Shown here one piece after another: positions 1 to 12,658 of a stretch of DNA of 64,000 nt. The stretch is from Membranipora membranacea. Taxonomy: Eukaryota > Bryozoa > Gymnolaemata > Cheilostomatida > Membraniporidae. The notes beneath the pieces are model-generated. The model ran no database searches, was not told the origin of the DNA, and was given only the letters and a program-made list of their open reading frames with translations. A program made the position numbers and the translations under genes. The stretch spans positions 4,712,001 through 4,776,000 of the forward strand of contig OU612072.1 in the NCBI GenBank assembly GCA_914767715.1, in the 5' to 3' direction. Each line of letters begins with the position of its first letter. The first letter of the stretch is position 1.

Positions 1-599
1 CAATCTATCGCAAGTATCCCTTAACCTGAAGAAAAAATTCACACGGAAGAGCAGGCAGATGGCGACTGCAGCCATAGTCAAATAAACATTCATGGTCACT
101 TGTTCATGCTGGATTTAATAATGAAGAAAACATTGAAATCAATGTAATGCATTTGATCAGTTTCCTCTGATCATATTTATGTTTATGTTATTTGAAATGG
201 TAATCATGGGTAAATCACTGAAGGTTTTTCTGAAGGCATTCTCAACAACACATTATTGTAATGATACGTTTGATGTTCTACTGATGGAGAGTGGTAAGCT
301 TCTATGCTAAAATAACTCAACATCACCTGAAACATCACCTGAAACATCTGTAGGCAAATCAATTATGAATTATTTGGATCATCATGATACAAATGTGTAC
401 TAGCAAGATATTGCAGCAATTGTAATGTTTTAATTTTTTTATAGAAATATCAATATGAGGAAGTTGATCTGTTAAACCTTCAAGATGACGTTTTGTTAGA
501 TCTTTGTGACGGTGTCTGGTCCCTTTAGGGTTTGACACACTGAGCTCCTGCACATCCAGGTTAGCAAAATAATGGTGCACGACGATATGCTGAAGTAAA
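1..599. other. No recognisable gene
   Basis: AT-rich sequence with no open frame that resembles a known family and no convincing exon pair. The 103-codon minus-strand frame at 359-670 runs into the tandem array and looks like chance. Missing 5' exons of the ANL remnant downstream could lie here or further left, but I see none. Confidence 0.5.
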
Positions 600-1805
600 A
601 CAAGGTGACACCTGCCATACTGGCTTCTAATTTGACGATAATTTGGAGTCGAAAAAGTGACACCTGTCACCCTAACTCCTCATTGGATGATAATCTGAAG
701 TCGAGAAAGTGACACCTGTGATGCTGGCTTCTCATTGGACAATTTTATTATAATCTTTGCTGCTCATTGGATGATATTCTGAAGTCGAATAAGTGATGCC
801 TGCCATCCTTGCTATTCACTTGAGGATATTATGAAGTCGGAAAAGTGACACCTGACACCCTGGCTTCTAATTGGACAATTTTATTAAAATTCTTGCTTCT
901 CATTGGACGATATTCTGAAAAGTGACACCTGTCATGCTGGCTTCTCATTGGACGAATTTATTACATCCTGGCTTCCCATTGGACAACATTCTGAAGTCGA
1001 AAATGTGACACCTGTCATCCTAATTTGTCAATTGACCAAAGTCTGAGGACTCAAAAGTGACACCTGCCATCCTGGCTTCTCATTGGTCATAAACCTGAAG
1101 TGAAAAAGTGACACCGGTCACCCTAACTCTTCATTTGTCCAAAATCTGAGGACGCAAATTGACACCTGCCATCCTGGCGCCTCATTGGTCGATAATTGGA
1201 AGTCAAAAAAGTGACGTTTGCCATCTTGGCTCTTCATTGGTCAAAAATCTGAGGACGCAAAAGTGACACCTGCCATTCCGGCTCCTAATTGGTCCCAAAT
1301 CTGAAATCAAAAAGTGACACCTGTTATCTTGGTTCTCATTGGTCATAAATCTGAAGTGAAAAAAGTGACACCTGTCACCTCAGCTCCTCATTTGACCAAA
1401 GTCTGAAGTCGAAAAGGTGACACCTGCCATCCAGGCTCCTCAATGGTCCAAAATCTGAAGTAAAAAAAATGACACTTGCCATCCTGTCTCTTCATTGGTC
1501 AAAAATATGAAGTCGAAAAAAGTGACACCTGCCATCCTGGGTTCTCATAGGCCGAAAATCTAAAGTAAAAAAAGTATCACCTGTCACTCTTACTCATCAT
1601 TTGATTCAAATCTGAGATCACAAGAGTGACACCTGCCATCCTGGCGCCTCATTGGTCCAAAATCTAAAGTCGAAAAAGTGACACCTGCTATCCTTGTTCC
1701 TCATTGGTCGAAAATCTGAAGTCCAAAAAGTGACACCTGCCATCCTGGCTTTTCATTGGTCAAAAATCTGAAGTAAAAAAAGTGACACCTGTCACCCCAG
1801 CTCCC
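600..1805. repeat. 52-bp minisatellite array
   Basis: Tandem array of about 22-23 diverged units. Successive copies of the core GTGACACC start at 605 and 657 at the left end, and at 1626, 1678, 1730 and 1782 at the right end, so the period is 52 bp throughout. Units differ by substitutions and small indels. Most keep three blocks: GTGACACCTG (which contains an E-box, CACCTG), a 'CATCCTGGCTCCTCATTGG' block (an inverted CCAAT box), and an A-rich spacer with 'TCTGAAGTC'. The array lies just upstream of the ANL-like exons. It is not coding on either strand. Confidence 0.93.
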
Positions 1806-2161
1806 AATTCACCAATTTCACTATCTGATTATCAACCATATCAACAATCCCTGAACAAACAAAAATTGTAAGATAATAAGGACAAGCGTACAATGCGTAT
1901 TTAAATGAAATCCAACTGGCAATAACATGTATAGAGAGGATCAGCAATAACGTAGGTTATCGATGAACTTGAATGCTCATTTTTATTGCTATACATGGTT
2001 CATTGTTTTCATGCTTTTATTGGTTTAGTCCTGAACTACCTAAGTGCTACTGTACCAAACAATATTTATTGGCAATATAGGACAGCGCAAAAACAGAGCC
2101 GAACCCGAGCAATTTGCCAAAAATAAATACTTTTATTACATAATTATATTTTTTTATGTAA
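1806..2161. other. Spacer between minisatellite and first ANL-like exon
   Basis: AT-rich sequence without a recognisable exon. It ends in a T-rich tract followed by 'TTGAAG', which could serve as the splice acceptor for the exon starting near 2168. Confidence 0.4.
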
Positions 2162-3984
2162 TTGAAGGCTACCCTTGTGAGGAAAGTATTCTATAAAGGG
2201 AGAGACACTGAGTTTGTGAAGCGCTACCCATTCCTAACACCACTGACTGAGCTGCGTAAACCGACTGTGACATCAGTCACTGATGCCGATCTTTTGGAGA
2301 CAAGAAGAAAAGTCAAGCCTGATCACAATGCACATGTGGTCTTTACTTCAGTATGTCATAGCCATAAACTCAATATACTCCCTAGACTCCCTAGACTAGA
2401 CAAATAGCACGCGAATCTGTCACACCTAAATGCCGACATGACATGATTGGTTTGTTCTGTGTGTCCTTTTTTCACTAAATCTCCATCAAATTAATATGCA
2501 GTTGACTAAGGCACAATGAGTATAATATCTTCTCAGTCAAAATAAGTAGGAGATGTTACCACAGGCATGGTCACCATAATCAAATTTCTTTGGCAAACCA
2601 GACCAAAAGCTTGAGATAAACTTGAAAGCTAATAATTATTGAAATTAATTGTGCGAGTTCAATCACTATTATGCAAGTTCAAAGAATACCTACCACCACC
2701 CATCATCAATTACTACACACTTACCCCTCCCCCTCTAAATGCCTTATAATACTAGATCACTTAATGGTGGATATGTATTCTAAGCTGACTGCATACTTTC
2801 AAAAATATTAAAATACAGACCAATTGTCAGCATCTTGAGAATACCCTACGAGGTCGTGTAACTTTTCAAGGTCGGTAAAATGATATATTATGTTGACCCT
2901 GCTCTTGTCATTTCTGCTTTATGTGTATATATATTATACAACAACAAAAACGTGTTAGCATTGTTTTTCGCCTCTCATACTTGTAAATATTAGATCGTGG
3001 CATCTAATTAAGTAACACTTCAATGGTTTTCTTGTTTAAGCCTACACAGAGTTATTCCTTTCAAATCAGATCATGTCAAGTTGATTTAAATCATGTCACG
3101 TTTTACTACTCCTCCATCGCGTGCATAGGGTTGTTCTGTTGAAATTTGACATAAGTTAACTAAATTAATTAGATAATAGCAATTATAAAAATTTTATTTC
3201 ATCTTCAAAGGCTCTGTGATGAATAAATCTTGTGGTATAGCATTCGTAAGAAGTGCTGCAACTCTAGCGGGGAAGAATGATAAAGTTGTCTTTGCTCCAG
3301 CCTCTGCGTCACAGTTTACCGAGAGCTGTGCAGCTGGAATCGTCGACGAAGGGTGAGTCAATAAAATAATTCTGGTAACAAATGGATAACAAAGCGATTC
3401 GGAAACACCTGCAAATTTTTGAGTGTTGATAAGCATTACAAACAAAACTAAAATAGTTTATTTTGAGCTGTTGTAGTGTGAACTGCATAATAGTGTTGGG
3501 GAAGAAGTTAGAGACTGTCTGTGACTACATGAGTCAGAATTATCCAGATTTTGGGCCTATCAGAGAGGTCATAGTGACAGGCCAGTGTCACTCCAGGGCA
3601 TACAAACAGAAACAGAAAGACTATTTTGGTGTGAAAGTTTTGGTGAGTTCAGTAAAGCTTATTGTCATGCCGCTTAACGTAATGAGGAACGTTGTACTTG
3701 ACCACATCATCTCATGGTATATTTATGTACTATACCAGTTGTAATCAAAGCTCAAGTCCAATTGTAACTGCCTGCAGTACACACTGTATGAATACTTTTC
3801 TTTGTAATCAAGTAAGGTTAGTAAGGTGGTACAAATTACCTTCTGTTATGAAATTTTGATGCCTTCCTAACAAAGTATGCTGTTTTAGGATGTATATGCT
3901 AGTACTGAATGCTCAACTGTGGGAATCAGTCCTTTTAAAAGTGGAGAGGAAGGAAATACAACACAAGGTCTGATTCCGATGTGA
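2162..3984 (+). pseudogene. ANL-superfamily (AMP-binding, acyl-CoA-synthetase-like) gene remnant
   Basis: Four exon-like blocks: about 2168-2350, 3211-3352, 3477-3642 and 3889-3980. The last three join in phase (G-GT, phase 2 into T; then phase 0) across canonical borders (gtgagt, ttgtag, gtgagt, ttttag). Together they read like the middle of an adenylate-forming domain: IREVIVTGQCHSRAYKQ, then FGVKVLDVYASTECSTVG, where YASTE fits the conserved YGxTE adenine-binding motif. The first block ends HVVFTS before gtatgt, exactly where the P-loop SGTTGxPKG should begin. That exon is not in 2351-3210, and the flanking phases (0 out, 1 in) do not match, so at least one exon is absent. No C-terminal SGD or catalytic-lysine region follows, and a TGA comes right after GLIPM. 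It is probably a decayed or partial copy. A functional gene with exons outside the window is less likely. Confidence 0.6.
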
Positions 3985-5030
3985 GGTTGGTCTTCAAAAA
4001 ATCACATGCACTGAAATTTTATGTTGATGACAATTACTTGTTAACGGTACCTCAATTGATTGCAATTGTATCTTGAATGTGAGCAATTGCTATTTTGAAT
4101 TTGCAAAAATAATTAATGCATGTCAAAATTGGATCATCGTAATATCGGTTTCTTATGAATATCAGCCTATACTGAGATCGAAGTTTTATTTTTGCTGCCT
4201 GTAGACAGATGGGAAAAAGAGAAGTTTATTTATTAAATTATTCAACCTAAAGATTGTCTCTCAGCAGTGGTAGGTATTGGTGTGTATTAATGTGTGACAT
4301 ATACATATGAATTGAGTGAAGAATTCAAATATATAGCAGGATGGCCAGTTGTTCTAGGACCATGTTCACTACTTAGGGCGCAAAATGTCCCGTTTTTAAT
4401 AGCTGTATTGACCCAAGCTTTTTAAATCAATAATTATTAGCCCAATAACCTGGAACCTAAAATTTGTTATATGTGAACTAGCCTTTTCATTATTAGCCTG
4501 CGACATGATAGAGGCTTACATAAATCAATCAGGTTTGAATTCGGATCCTGATCCATATCAGATTCAGACTCAGACCTAATCTCAGTTCAAGATTCAGGTT
4601 CATTTATTCAGATTCACTCAATTAATTTATCTGCTACATTATCATCTATCTTGGGCATGACTAATAATGCAGGCATGTTTATAAATTTCCAAAAGAAACT
4701 ACAATACTGTTTCCACACACCTGTGCTGCATATTTCAATTGTTTCTGCAACGTCTAGCATGTCAGGCCAAAATATTAGTTTTGCATATCCAAGATCATTC
4801 ATATCCAAGGAAAGAACATCAATAAAAAAAAAATAATAATAATAACAGAAGGATTTGTATTCTCTACTGTATTCTTCTACATAACATCACTCTGTCCTCA
4901 TGGCCACGAACTGATGATCACATACCAACATAAATAAAGTCAACATAATTCTTTCAACAAACAAGGTATGTAAAATTTTAATGAACTGCGATGTGTGCAA
5001 CACACTTAGCGTCAAATACAAGTTTGAGGT
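3985..5030. other. Intergenic sequence, convergent gene ends
   Basis: No supported gene. Overlapping short frames on both strands at 4614-4836 (about 60 codons each) lack an upstream acceptor and match nothing I recognise. An A/AAT-rich tract lies at about 4823-4845. Confidence 0.45.
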
Positions 5031-5033
5031 GCC

Positions 5034-5039
5034 TTTATT
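5034..5039 (-). promoter_or_regulatory. Polyadenylation signal of the Ig-like receptor gene
   Basis: AATAAA on the minus strand, only 7 bases beyond the predicted stop codon (5047-5049). It supports the choice of the last exon and implies a very short 3' UTR. Confidence 0.55.
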
Positions 5040-5046
5040 CTGAGAT

Positions 5047-8000
5047 TCAATACTCCCTCACAATGGTGGTGTGCTTTTTTGACCATGCTGGCTGTCCGTC
5101 CTCACTTTGAAAGTTCTGCCTCTGACGTTCTAACTCCCTTCGCATCATCTGTATAAATTAATTTACATTTCGAAGGGAAATTGCAGATTTTCCTCTCTTG
5201 CACGGTAGTATACACGCATAATGAATGGTATAATTCTCTGAGATCACGCAATACTTACCTCTATATTGCATCAACCACACCTTAGATGCACTATCAATTG
5301 TGCGACAGTTGAGAGACACTTTTCCTAAAGCATGATACAAGTGATTTTTCTAGATTGTGTTGATCAGGCCATGCCCGACCCTTCGCAGTTCATGGTACAC
5401 TAATGGCAGTAAAAATGGTCGTGAAGAGTAACGGGGGAAGCAACCCACTTTACAGACTTATAGGCTCATTGCATAAAGTTTCTTGTTTCTTGCAGATTCA
5501 CCAAGCCCTAATGTTGTAACACACATAATATCCCCTTTAAAGAATTACTCAAGAGTCAAAACAGAACAATTGCATAAAACAGAGGTAACTACCTTTCTCA
5601 TGTATCATGAAGAAATCGATGTGAATCAGGCACAACTTGGAATTGTAAGAATGTTTTTAAATGTGATGATACCTCAATGATTGGGGAAATACCAGTTGGG
5701 CTGTCCGAAGCCACAAGTGGTGCAATATCATGAGTCGGATGCTCTTGCTCCGGTTGCGTTACAGTGGGAACTTTGGTATCAGTACATTGCTCTGTTCCAG
5801 TTTTCAAAGGACCCTCTGCTGGTTGAATATCTTCCTCAGCTTCTTCACAGATGGTATCTCTTCGATTAGTCACCAGCGACTTACGGATGAATATATCAGT
5901 TCCTGTAAGGGAATACATGATTTCGATATGTCCATTATCTAATCATGTTGATATGATTGAAGGTGTTCTTCTTGCAATGTACCTTTAATTGACTGACATT
6001 GATGAGCCTCTATATCAAGCACCACCCTTTCAGCTTAAGAGGTAGTTCATATTTTGGGTAAACTCACCAGGTATACGTGCTAGCTCCTCAGCACCTGGTG
6101 GTAGTGCATTACCTGCAAAGCTCACGGATCTACCACCCACCGACTTTCTCCCGCCTATTGACTTTTTAACAGATTCAGCCAGCATCAAAGCTTCATTGGC
6201 TAGTGTTCTTCTTCTCTCATCAATCGACAACCTCCTATGTAAGAAAGAATTAGGTTGATATATTGCCTACGATTTGTATTTCACCTAGACTAGCCAATAT
6301 AATTAATTAATGTTTTGTAAGGCACAGATTCGTTATATCGGAGTTGCGTATTTGCTGGATAAATGCAATTTCCAGTTCAACTATATTCCAGGGTTATGCA
6401 GGCTGGTGTCTTCAAATTTAGAGATAATCTTTTGGTTTGCTGTAAATTGTTTTCACAAAAATATTGTCGACAATTTGTATTTCGCCAAGCAATTATAACT
6501 AATTAATGTCTTGTAAGGCAGAGATTCATTATTCAGGAATTGCCTTATTCGCTGGTTAAGTCTATTTCTTGGTTCAAAAGTCTTACTAAAATCGTGTTGT
6601 TTTGCAGTTGTCTAAAAATTTATCACTTAGATGATCTTTTTGTTGGCTGCACATTACTTTGGAATAATAATATCGCTTTGCAGAACTCAGGATATGATGG
6701 TTATAGTGAACCAGTAATTTACAGAATCAAAAACATAAAAATGGTCCAGAAGTAAAAAACCAGTTTCAATTTTGAAACAATTGACATGAGTATAATTTCT
6801 TCTTATCATATGATAAAGTGAGTCATAATGCTTACCCTGCTCCTGAAGTTCTGCGTGAAGCAAGAGAACTTCTTCTTTCTACATTCTCACAAGATGGACT
6901 CACACCCTTCATTGTTACCTAAGATTATGAATTTATTTAAAATGCATGAATCTTGCACTTTTCTAAAACCAGCAAGGTTAGCAATGCAGATTATATAGCC
7001 TCATAACTGATCTAGACCTTCGTGACATATCTCACAGTAACATAGTGTTTCAAATAATTATTTACTTACAGTGACTGTCCCACCTGGAGATATTTTTACC
7101 TCTGCCTGCTCATCTTCATCCACATCATTCTCTTCATCTTTATCAATGTTAAATGTTTGGGTTTTTGCAGACTGATCAACTACCAAAATTCAAATAAAGC
7201 AAAGCTAGATCATGTCATCCCAAGTTAAATTCCCACCTAGTCTCAGCTGACGTGTACTGCAAACATGTATGTTTCTAAGCTTAGCACATTGGCAGTCTGC
7301 ATCACTTCAAATAGTGAGATGCATGCCAAATAGTGACAAAAATATGGGAAAATAAAATAGACAATCAAGACGAAATTGCTTTCATAATCATAAAACACAA
7401 GTATGTTGTGCTGCAGACGAAAGATCGCAAAAATTGTATCAACAGAAATTATCTCTACTAGCTCACAATCTGCCTCAAAGGATGATCCCATTCCTGTAGC
7501 AAAGGTTGCTCTTCTGCCCTTGTTCTTATTCTGCATGCAGGTTGCCACATATGCACCTATACATGACAATGTACCAATAACTCCCAAAGCTATAAGGGTT
7601 ACGAAGGCAGTAGTGTCTCGAATGCTTATTCTTCTTCCTGTTTATGACAAAGATAAGAAGTTTTTGCCCTGCTCATAACCTTAGCAATATCAACATAGTT
7701 GATGAAATCTGCTTACTTCAACAGCCCTATAGAAGAATGCTCAATATGATTATGTGAGATACTCTTGCCTCGGGAATAATAACCTATGACTAGTCCATTC
7801 TGGGGGGGAGGCTTTCAATTGCAATCAAATCAATCAAAATCGCAATGAGTCAGCGATACCTGCTAGGCTCTTGCTTTTTTATCGCTCATTCACTGATGCA
7901 ACTGAAATTCTTAGTGAGCGATTTGGGAAGGCATTCGCCAGATTGAAAGACCATGTGAGTGATCATTTTGAGCGATGTGATAGTGATAATTTGCTTTAGG

Positions 8001-11000
8001 AAAGCATCGTTCTCTTTTATTGAAAGTCCCCTCAGACTCACACTGTTGTACTCTAAGAAGTTACATCACAATGATACCCAGCATCACTTACCCCAAACAA
8101 CCTGGAAATTAAGAATGACCCGATAACCTTTTCTGATAGCTTCGTCCTCATTGGCTACTTCTGGTGCATATTTCAATGTAACAACACATGTGACATTAGT
8201 AAGCCTCGCAGATCCTTTTTCTTCATAATTTAGCTTGACACTGTTTGACTGCAACAGAGTATAAGGGGTAACAGCTCTGGTCATCGGTAAGTTTTACCCT
8301 AGAAGGATTTTGTCCATTTTCTTATACAAAGACCATTGACAATACACATTTCATGTGTGTCTTAAGATGTAAGATTGTATAATTCTCTGATTTTTGATCA
8401 AGTTGTTTTGACTAATATACCAATGTGAAATCAAATCTATTGCTGACAACCAATTACCAAAACAAAAGTGCTGATATTCAAAATATGTGGTAATATTTGG
8501 AAACATTGCTATTCACACCAATAAAATGCTAAGTTTACGTCAAACTTCAAATTGTTCTAGAAAGAAACAGTAAAATTCATTTTAGAACCTTCTCACGATA
8601 TTGTTGTAAACAAAAATTAGTTGGTTGTCACTGATAAGTTCATAAGTTTTTTTGTCTTCGATTATGTAGTGTTGATAATATTTTAGTAAGTTTTTTCTTA
8701 TAATTGTAGCCAAAGATTAAAAAATAACTATGCGCTTCAATTTTTCAAATCCTCAGAATTGGGCAGCAGAAAAATTTAATTTTCCACTCAAGCCCAGTTA
8801 TGATTATGCGCTACACTAGCTACACATTGGGCTATTAGAAGAAGAAATAAAATACCTCAAAGATTGACCTACATTGCCATTGTGGACATCTGTAAATGTT
8901 GGTACGGTTGTCCAATTGTACTCCAACTCTCCAACATAATACAAGTATTTGTGCACATCAACGTAAATATCATCGTGGGTATCGCGGTAACTGAAATTAA
9001 GGCATGACAATTAAGATGTAGTGGTCTGCATTTGGATTACAACAGAAAAGATTTGAATATAAGAATTGTGTGTCCTGTGTGTCCTGTGTGTTATGATTGT
9101 AAAACATCTCGGGAATCCCAAGTAACTAAGCCCAGTGCTCAATATCATTGATGACAATGCATAGAGAGTTTTATTAGAGACAAGAGTAAAAACTGTAGGC
9201 AATAATGAGCATGCATTTTCAGCGTCCAGATAGTACTTTGCTAATTGCCCTCTCAATCACAACGACATGTCAAGTATCAGTCATCTAAACCACCAAAATA
9301 TGGAATCTTGGGCATTTAGGATCATACTTATATATATTAAACACCACTGCTGAGTTAGTTTCTTGACTAGATCGCATAACACATCAAAACAAGCATTCTG
9401 TTCTACATTAGAAATGACTTGCAGCTACTTTTTCCATAGATTAGTTTTGCATTACCTGGGTATAGTTCTGATGCCTCGTGAGACGTAACGCACATATATT
9501 GGTTTTTCAAGTCGCACAGACTGAACTGTATCTTCAAGAGATCCAGTGATACTGAATCCATAATCTCTGAAACTACACAGCAACCTGAAACCAAAATCAA
9601 TTGATTTGTTGATCCAAGCTATCATGTGTAAACTCCATGAAAGATCAATAAATTGAAAGTTGTAGAGACTTCATTGAATAAATCCTTAAAAGGTATATTG
9701 GTTTATGAAAATGTATGATTTCATTAGGTGACCGATGTATTTATTGACCAGAAAAAAAAAATTTCGGAAATTTGACTGTGAAACGATATTTTTCATCTTT
9801 ATTGTATTCAGAGGCCTGACTAATTGATGAACCACATGGTTATATATGCACATACTTGATCAGTGAATAAAGTTGATAAAACAATAATAAAACAAATAAT
9901 AAATAAAATACATATAAATAATAAAAAAATTAAAAAAATAGATAATGAGTTTTTAGTAATCAAATAGTAAAGAAATTAATAAAAAATTCATAAATTATAA
10001 TTCAATTGTAAATAAATAACTAAAAAATAGATAATGAATATTCAAAAATCAAATAATAGATAAATTAATAATTAATGCATAAATAATATGTCAATTATAA
10101 ATAAACAATAAATAAATACTTAGATAATAATAAATAAAAAATAAATTACTAAATGAATAATGATTAAATAAATTAAAAATAGATAATGAATATAAAAATC
10201 AAATAATAAATAAATTAATAATGAATGAATAATAAGTAAATCATAAATAAATATTTGATAAATAAATAATAAGTGAATACTAAGAAAAAAGTAAATAAAA
10301 AATGAATAAATATTAAATATATAATGAATAAATATCAAGTAATAAAAATAATCTTACTGTTTGTCATGGTGTCTGTGATGGTCCAGCGTTATGCGTGAGA
10401 CAAGAGATGAGCCGTTGTAGTAAGTACTCTGCTCATACTGATAACCTTTTTCTCCTCTCAGTCCACACTCCCTCTCCAAGCATGTGTCAAAACTTAAGGG
10501 TGGTGGTAGTGGGTACCCTCCAGTGCTCTTACAGCTTACCTCTATGGTGTGGTCTTGCCTATGATATCCGTTTATTGTTGCAGGTGTCATTTCAAGACTA
10601 CTAGGTAGCTCCCACCAATCAAATGTTACATTTGCCTTAACTTCTTTTCCGGAATCTCTCAAGTGCAATACACAAAACACTGATGTTTGATCAGAGCTGT
10701 CAAGATGTAGATGTTTTATATTTTCTTCTGTCATTGTGGCATAAGATCCATAATGTACAAAAGGGTGATCCAGGTTAGTAGTATTTGTATCCTGATGATA
10801 AACCAGTTCCCAGCAGTCTTTATCCCCACCAGAGCAAGATTGGTACAAAAAAACACTATCACTGATAACGATTACTATGGACAACTCAATATTGAACATA
10901 GGCCACATTGAGTCGTTCAGGGTTTTGTTACCATTATGATAACTTGTGTCTAACCGGACTCCACAACCAAACCTTAGCTTCTTGCCATCTCTCAGAAGAT

Positions 11001-12658
11001 TCCTGTAAATCCCAGCAGGTGCATATTTACTTGTGTTTACAAGCTGAAAGGTTTCTGTTCTGTTCTCATATTTTACCATAACCTCTGGGTATAGCTTCAT
11101 GTTTGCTGCATGTAGTGAGACATCTAGTAATGGAGTCGGGATTGTAGAGACAGGCAGACTGTTTGATGTTGTGGACAGAGGCAACGGGGACACTGTAAAT
11201 AGAGAAGTGCCATGCTACTATTACATGCTACTATTACATGCTACTATTACATGCTACTATTACTACTACTATAGCTAATGCAAATATTTCAAAACAGTTC
11301 TGCAAAATTTCGTCTGGCCTGATTGTCTTGTTGACATTGTTCCTCAATTAAGCTAATTGGAGATAAACTAGGTTTTTTAACCTAGTGAGATGTTCCTATT
11401 GATTTTTTGTTTCCAAATGACTCATAAGTAATCATATATTTGGGTCATTTGTCAGCTGGTAAAATTGACAGGAAAACGACACAGTGGGAAAGCATCAGTT
11501 TGGGATATTGGCCAGATTTGACGCATATCACCTAAGCGAAGCACCTGAGTTCCAAATCATTTGAGAGTCGAATAATTTGGAACATTTTGATTTTGGTGAT
11601 TTGTTGCATCTAAGAGATCTGTTTTACAGATACTGCCTACTATGGTCTCAATTACTGCATTTGTGGCTATAGATGACTAGATTCTGTTGAACTAAAAATT
11701 ACCCAGGGATTTTAAGCGAGCACTGTCGTTGCTATCCTGCACCTTTGGCACTGTGAATATACACGCTACACTACTACATCATACATGTTACGCTATCACT
11801 TGCAACTGTCTGCCAGCTCTTCACCCAATGGTAAAACAACAGCTCAGCGAAGTTGACAGAGTACTGATAACAATGATGATGATGATGGAGGCTGGTTTTA
11901 GCCATTAGCTGTTGGCATACACCCATGTGTGTATGAGTAATGTTTATTTTTTGTGCTTATGCTATGTCTATTTTAATATGCATACATATTCCAGGAACTA
12001 TGAGTACCCCCTAAATAGGCATTCATATAACTGGTATCTCTATGATTTGTTAATTATAATCTATATAGTTCCATGGGTAGACCTGAACTAATTTATAGGC
12101 TGTCCAATACATTGGAATACCTTTCGGTTTGTACTCGGGTCTCAACAAAGACTTTGTCTAAAGAGGCCGGGTTTCAATTCCCAGCGGTAGCTGAAATTTT
12201 TGAAGTTTCAGCGCAATCTCAATACATAGAAGTGGATAAAACTTTCGAAAGGGAACCAAGAGGTAACAACTCAGCACAAGCTCAGAGTTTACAAGGAACA
12301 ACAGTGATTCAATCTATTCTAAGGGCTTAGGAAATAGATTTGCCGCTGATTTGATTTTGTTTCTGGAAATTCAATAATGATTTTGATGATTATACTTGAC
12401 CATCTTCTATGCGATTTTGTGTAATCTCAAATCGTGTAAAAAGTGATTTGTCTTGACTCTCAAAATGGCACAGTGGGAGAATGACCTGTTGATCTTGGTG
12501 GGGCGCTGATTGGTAAAAAGATGTTCAGGTGGGATAATAACATCTGGAAAGTGTCTTGATTCTGTGATATTGAATCACTCACCTGTGTGCTGTTCATTTG
12601 AATCATAGAGGAGCAACAAAAGGAAGGGCAAAATTAACGTCGAGAATCGCTGAGCCAT
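5047..12658 (-). CDS. Single-pass Ig-like receptor of unknown family, 11 exons, 740 aa
   Basis: Exons, 5' to 3': 12658-12583, 11192-10358, 9584-9456, 8990-8856, 8276-8092, 7637-7459, 7171-7070, 6918-6836, 6234-6068, 5902-5673, 5148-5047. All phases match and the sum is 741 codons. Residues 1-22 are a signal peptide (MAQRFSTLILPFLLLLL). The ectodomain has three Ig-like regions. The first Cys pair is LRFGCGVRL...FCVLHLRD. The second is EVSCKSTGGYPLPP, with LLCSFRD across the exon 2/3 border. The third ends LTNVTCVVTL. There are about ten N-glycosylation sequons. A membrane helix lies near residues 462-486 (AFVTLIALGVIGTLSCIGAY), followed by KNKGRR. The roughly 250-residue tail has an acidic block (DKDEENDVDEDEQAE) and basic-Ser motifs (RRSSLASRRTS, GGRKSVGGRSVSF). 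It is likely a cell-surface adhesion or recognition receptor; the ligand is unknown. The borders at 8276 and between 7459 and 7171 are the least certain. Confidence 0.85.
9880..10345. repeat. AT-rich degenerate AATAAAT low-complexity tract
   Basis: About 460 bp made almost only of A and T, built from drifting AATAAAT/AAATAAT units. It ends about 12 bp before the donor of exon 2 of the Ig-like receptor gene (minus strand), so it forms the 5' part of that intron. The minus-strand frame seen here (I/F/Y/L only) is a composition artefact. Confidence 0.9.
11205..11273. repeat. 13-bp minisatellite ATGCTACTATTAC
   Basis: About four perfect copies of a 13-bp unit followed by TAC repeats. It lies just upstream (in minus-strand terms) of the acceptor of exon 2 of the Ig-like receptor gene, so it occupies the branch-point side of intron 1. 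Confidence 0.9.
12060..12330 (+). repeat. Possible tRNA-derived SINE
   Basis: Contains an A-box-like TGTCCAATACATTGG and, about 60 bp on, a B-box-like GGGTTTCAATTCCC in the spacing of a tRNA promoter, followed by about 150 bp of unrelated sequence. It lies in intron 1 of the Ig-like receptor gene. The 85-codon plus frame here is probably incidental. Weak call without a family alignment. Confidence 0.35.

Noticed and set aside
4614-4836. Overlapping 60-codon frames on both strands
   Set aside because: No acceptor site before them, no family match, and they lie beyond the polyadenylation signal of the receptor gene.
7459-7637. Reading the membrane exon straight on as a 114-residue protein to 7243
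   Set aside because: The extension past 7459 turns into an unrelated frame in the intron; a donor at CTA/GTAG joins in phase to the acidic exon.
10120-10338. 72-codon minus frame rich in I, F, Y and L (membrane-like)
   Set aside because: Falls in AATAAAT low-complexity DNA; composition alone gives this frame.
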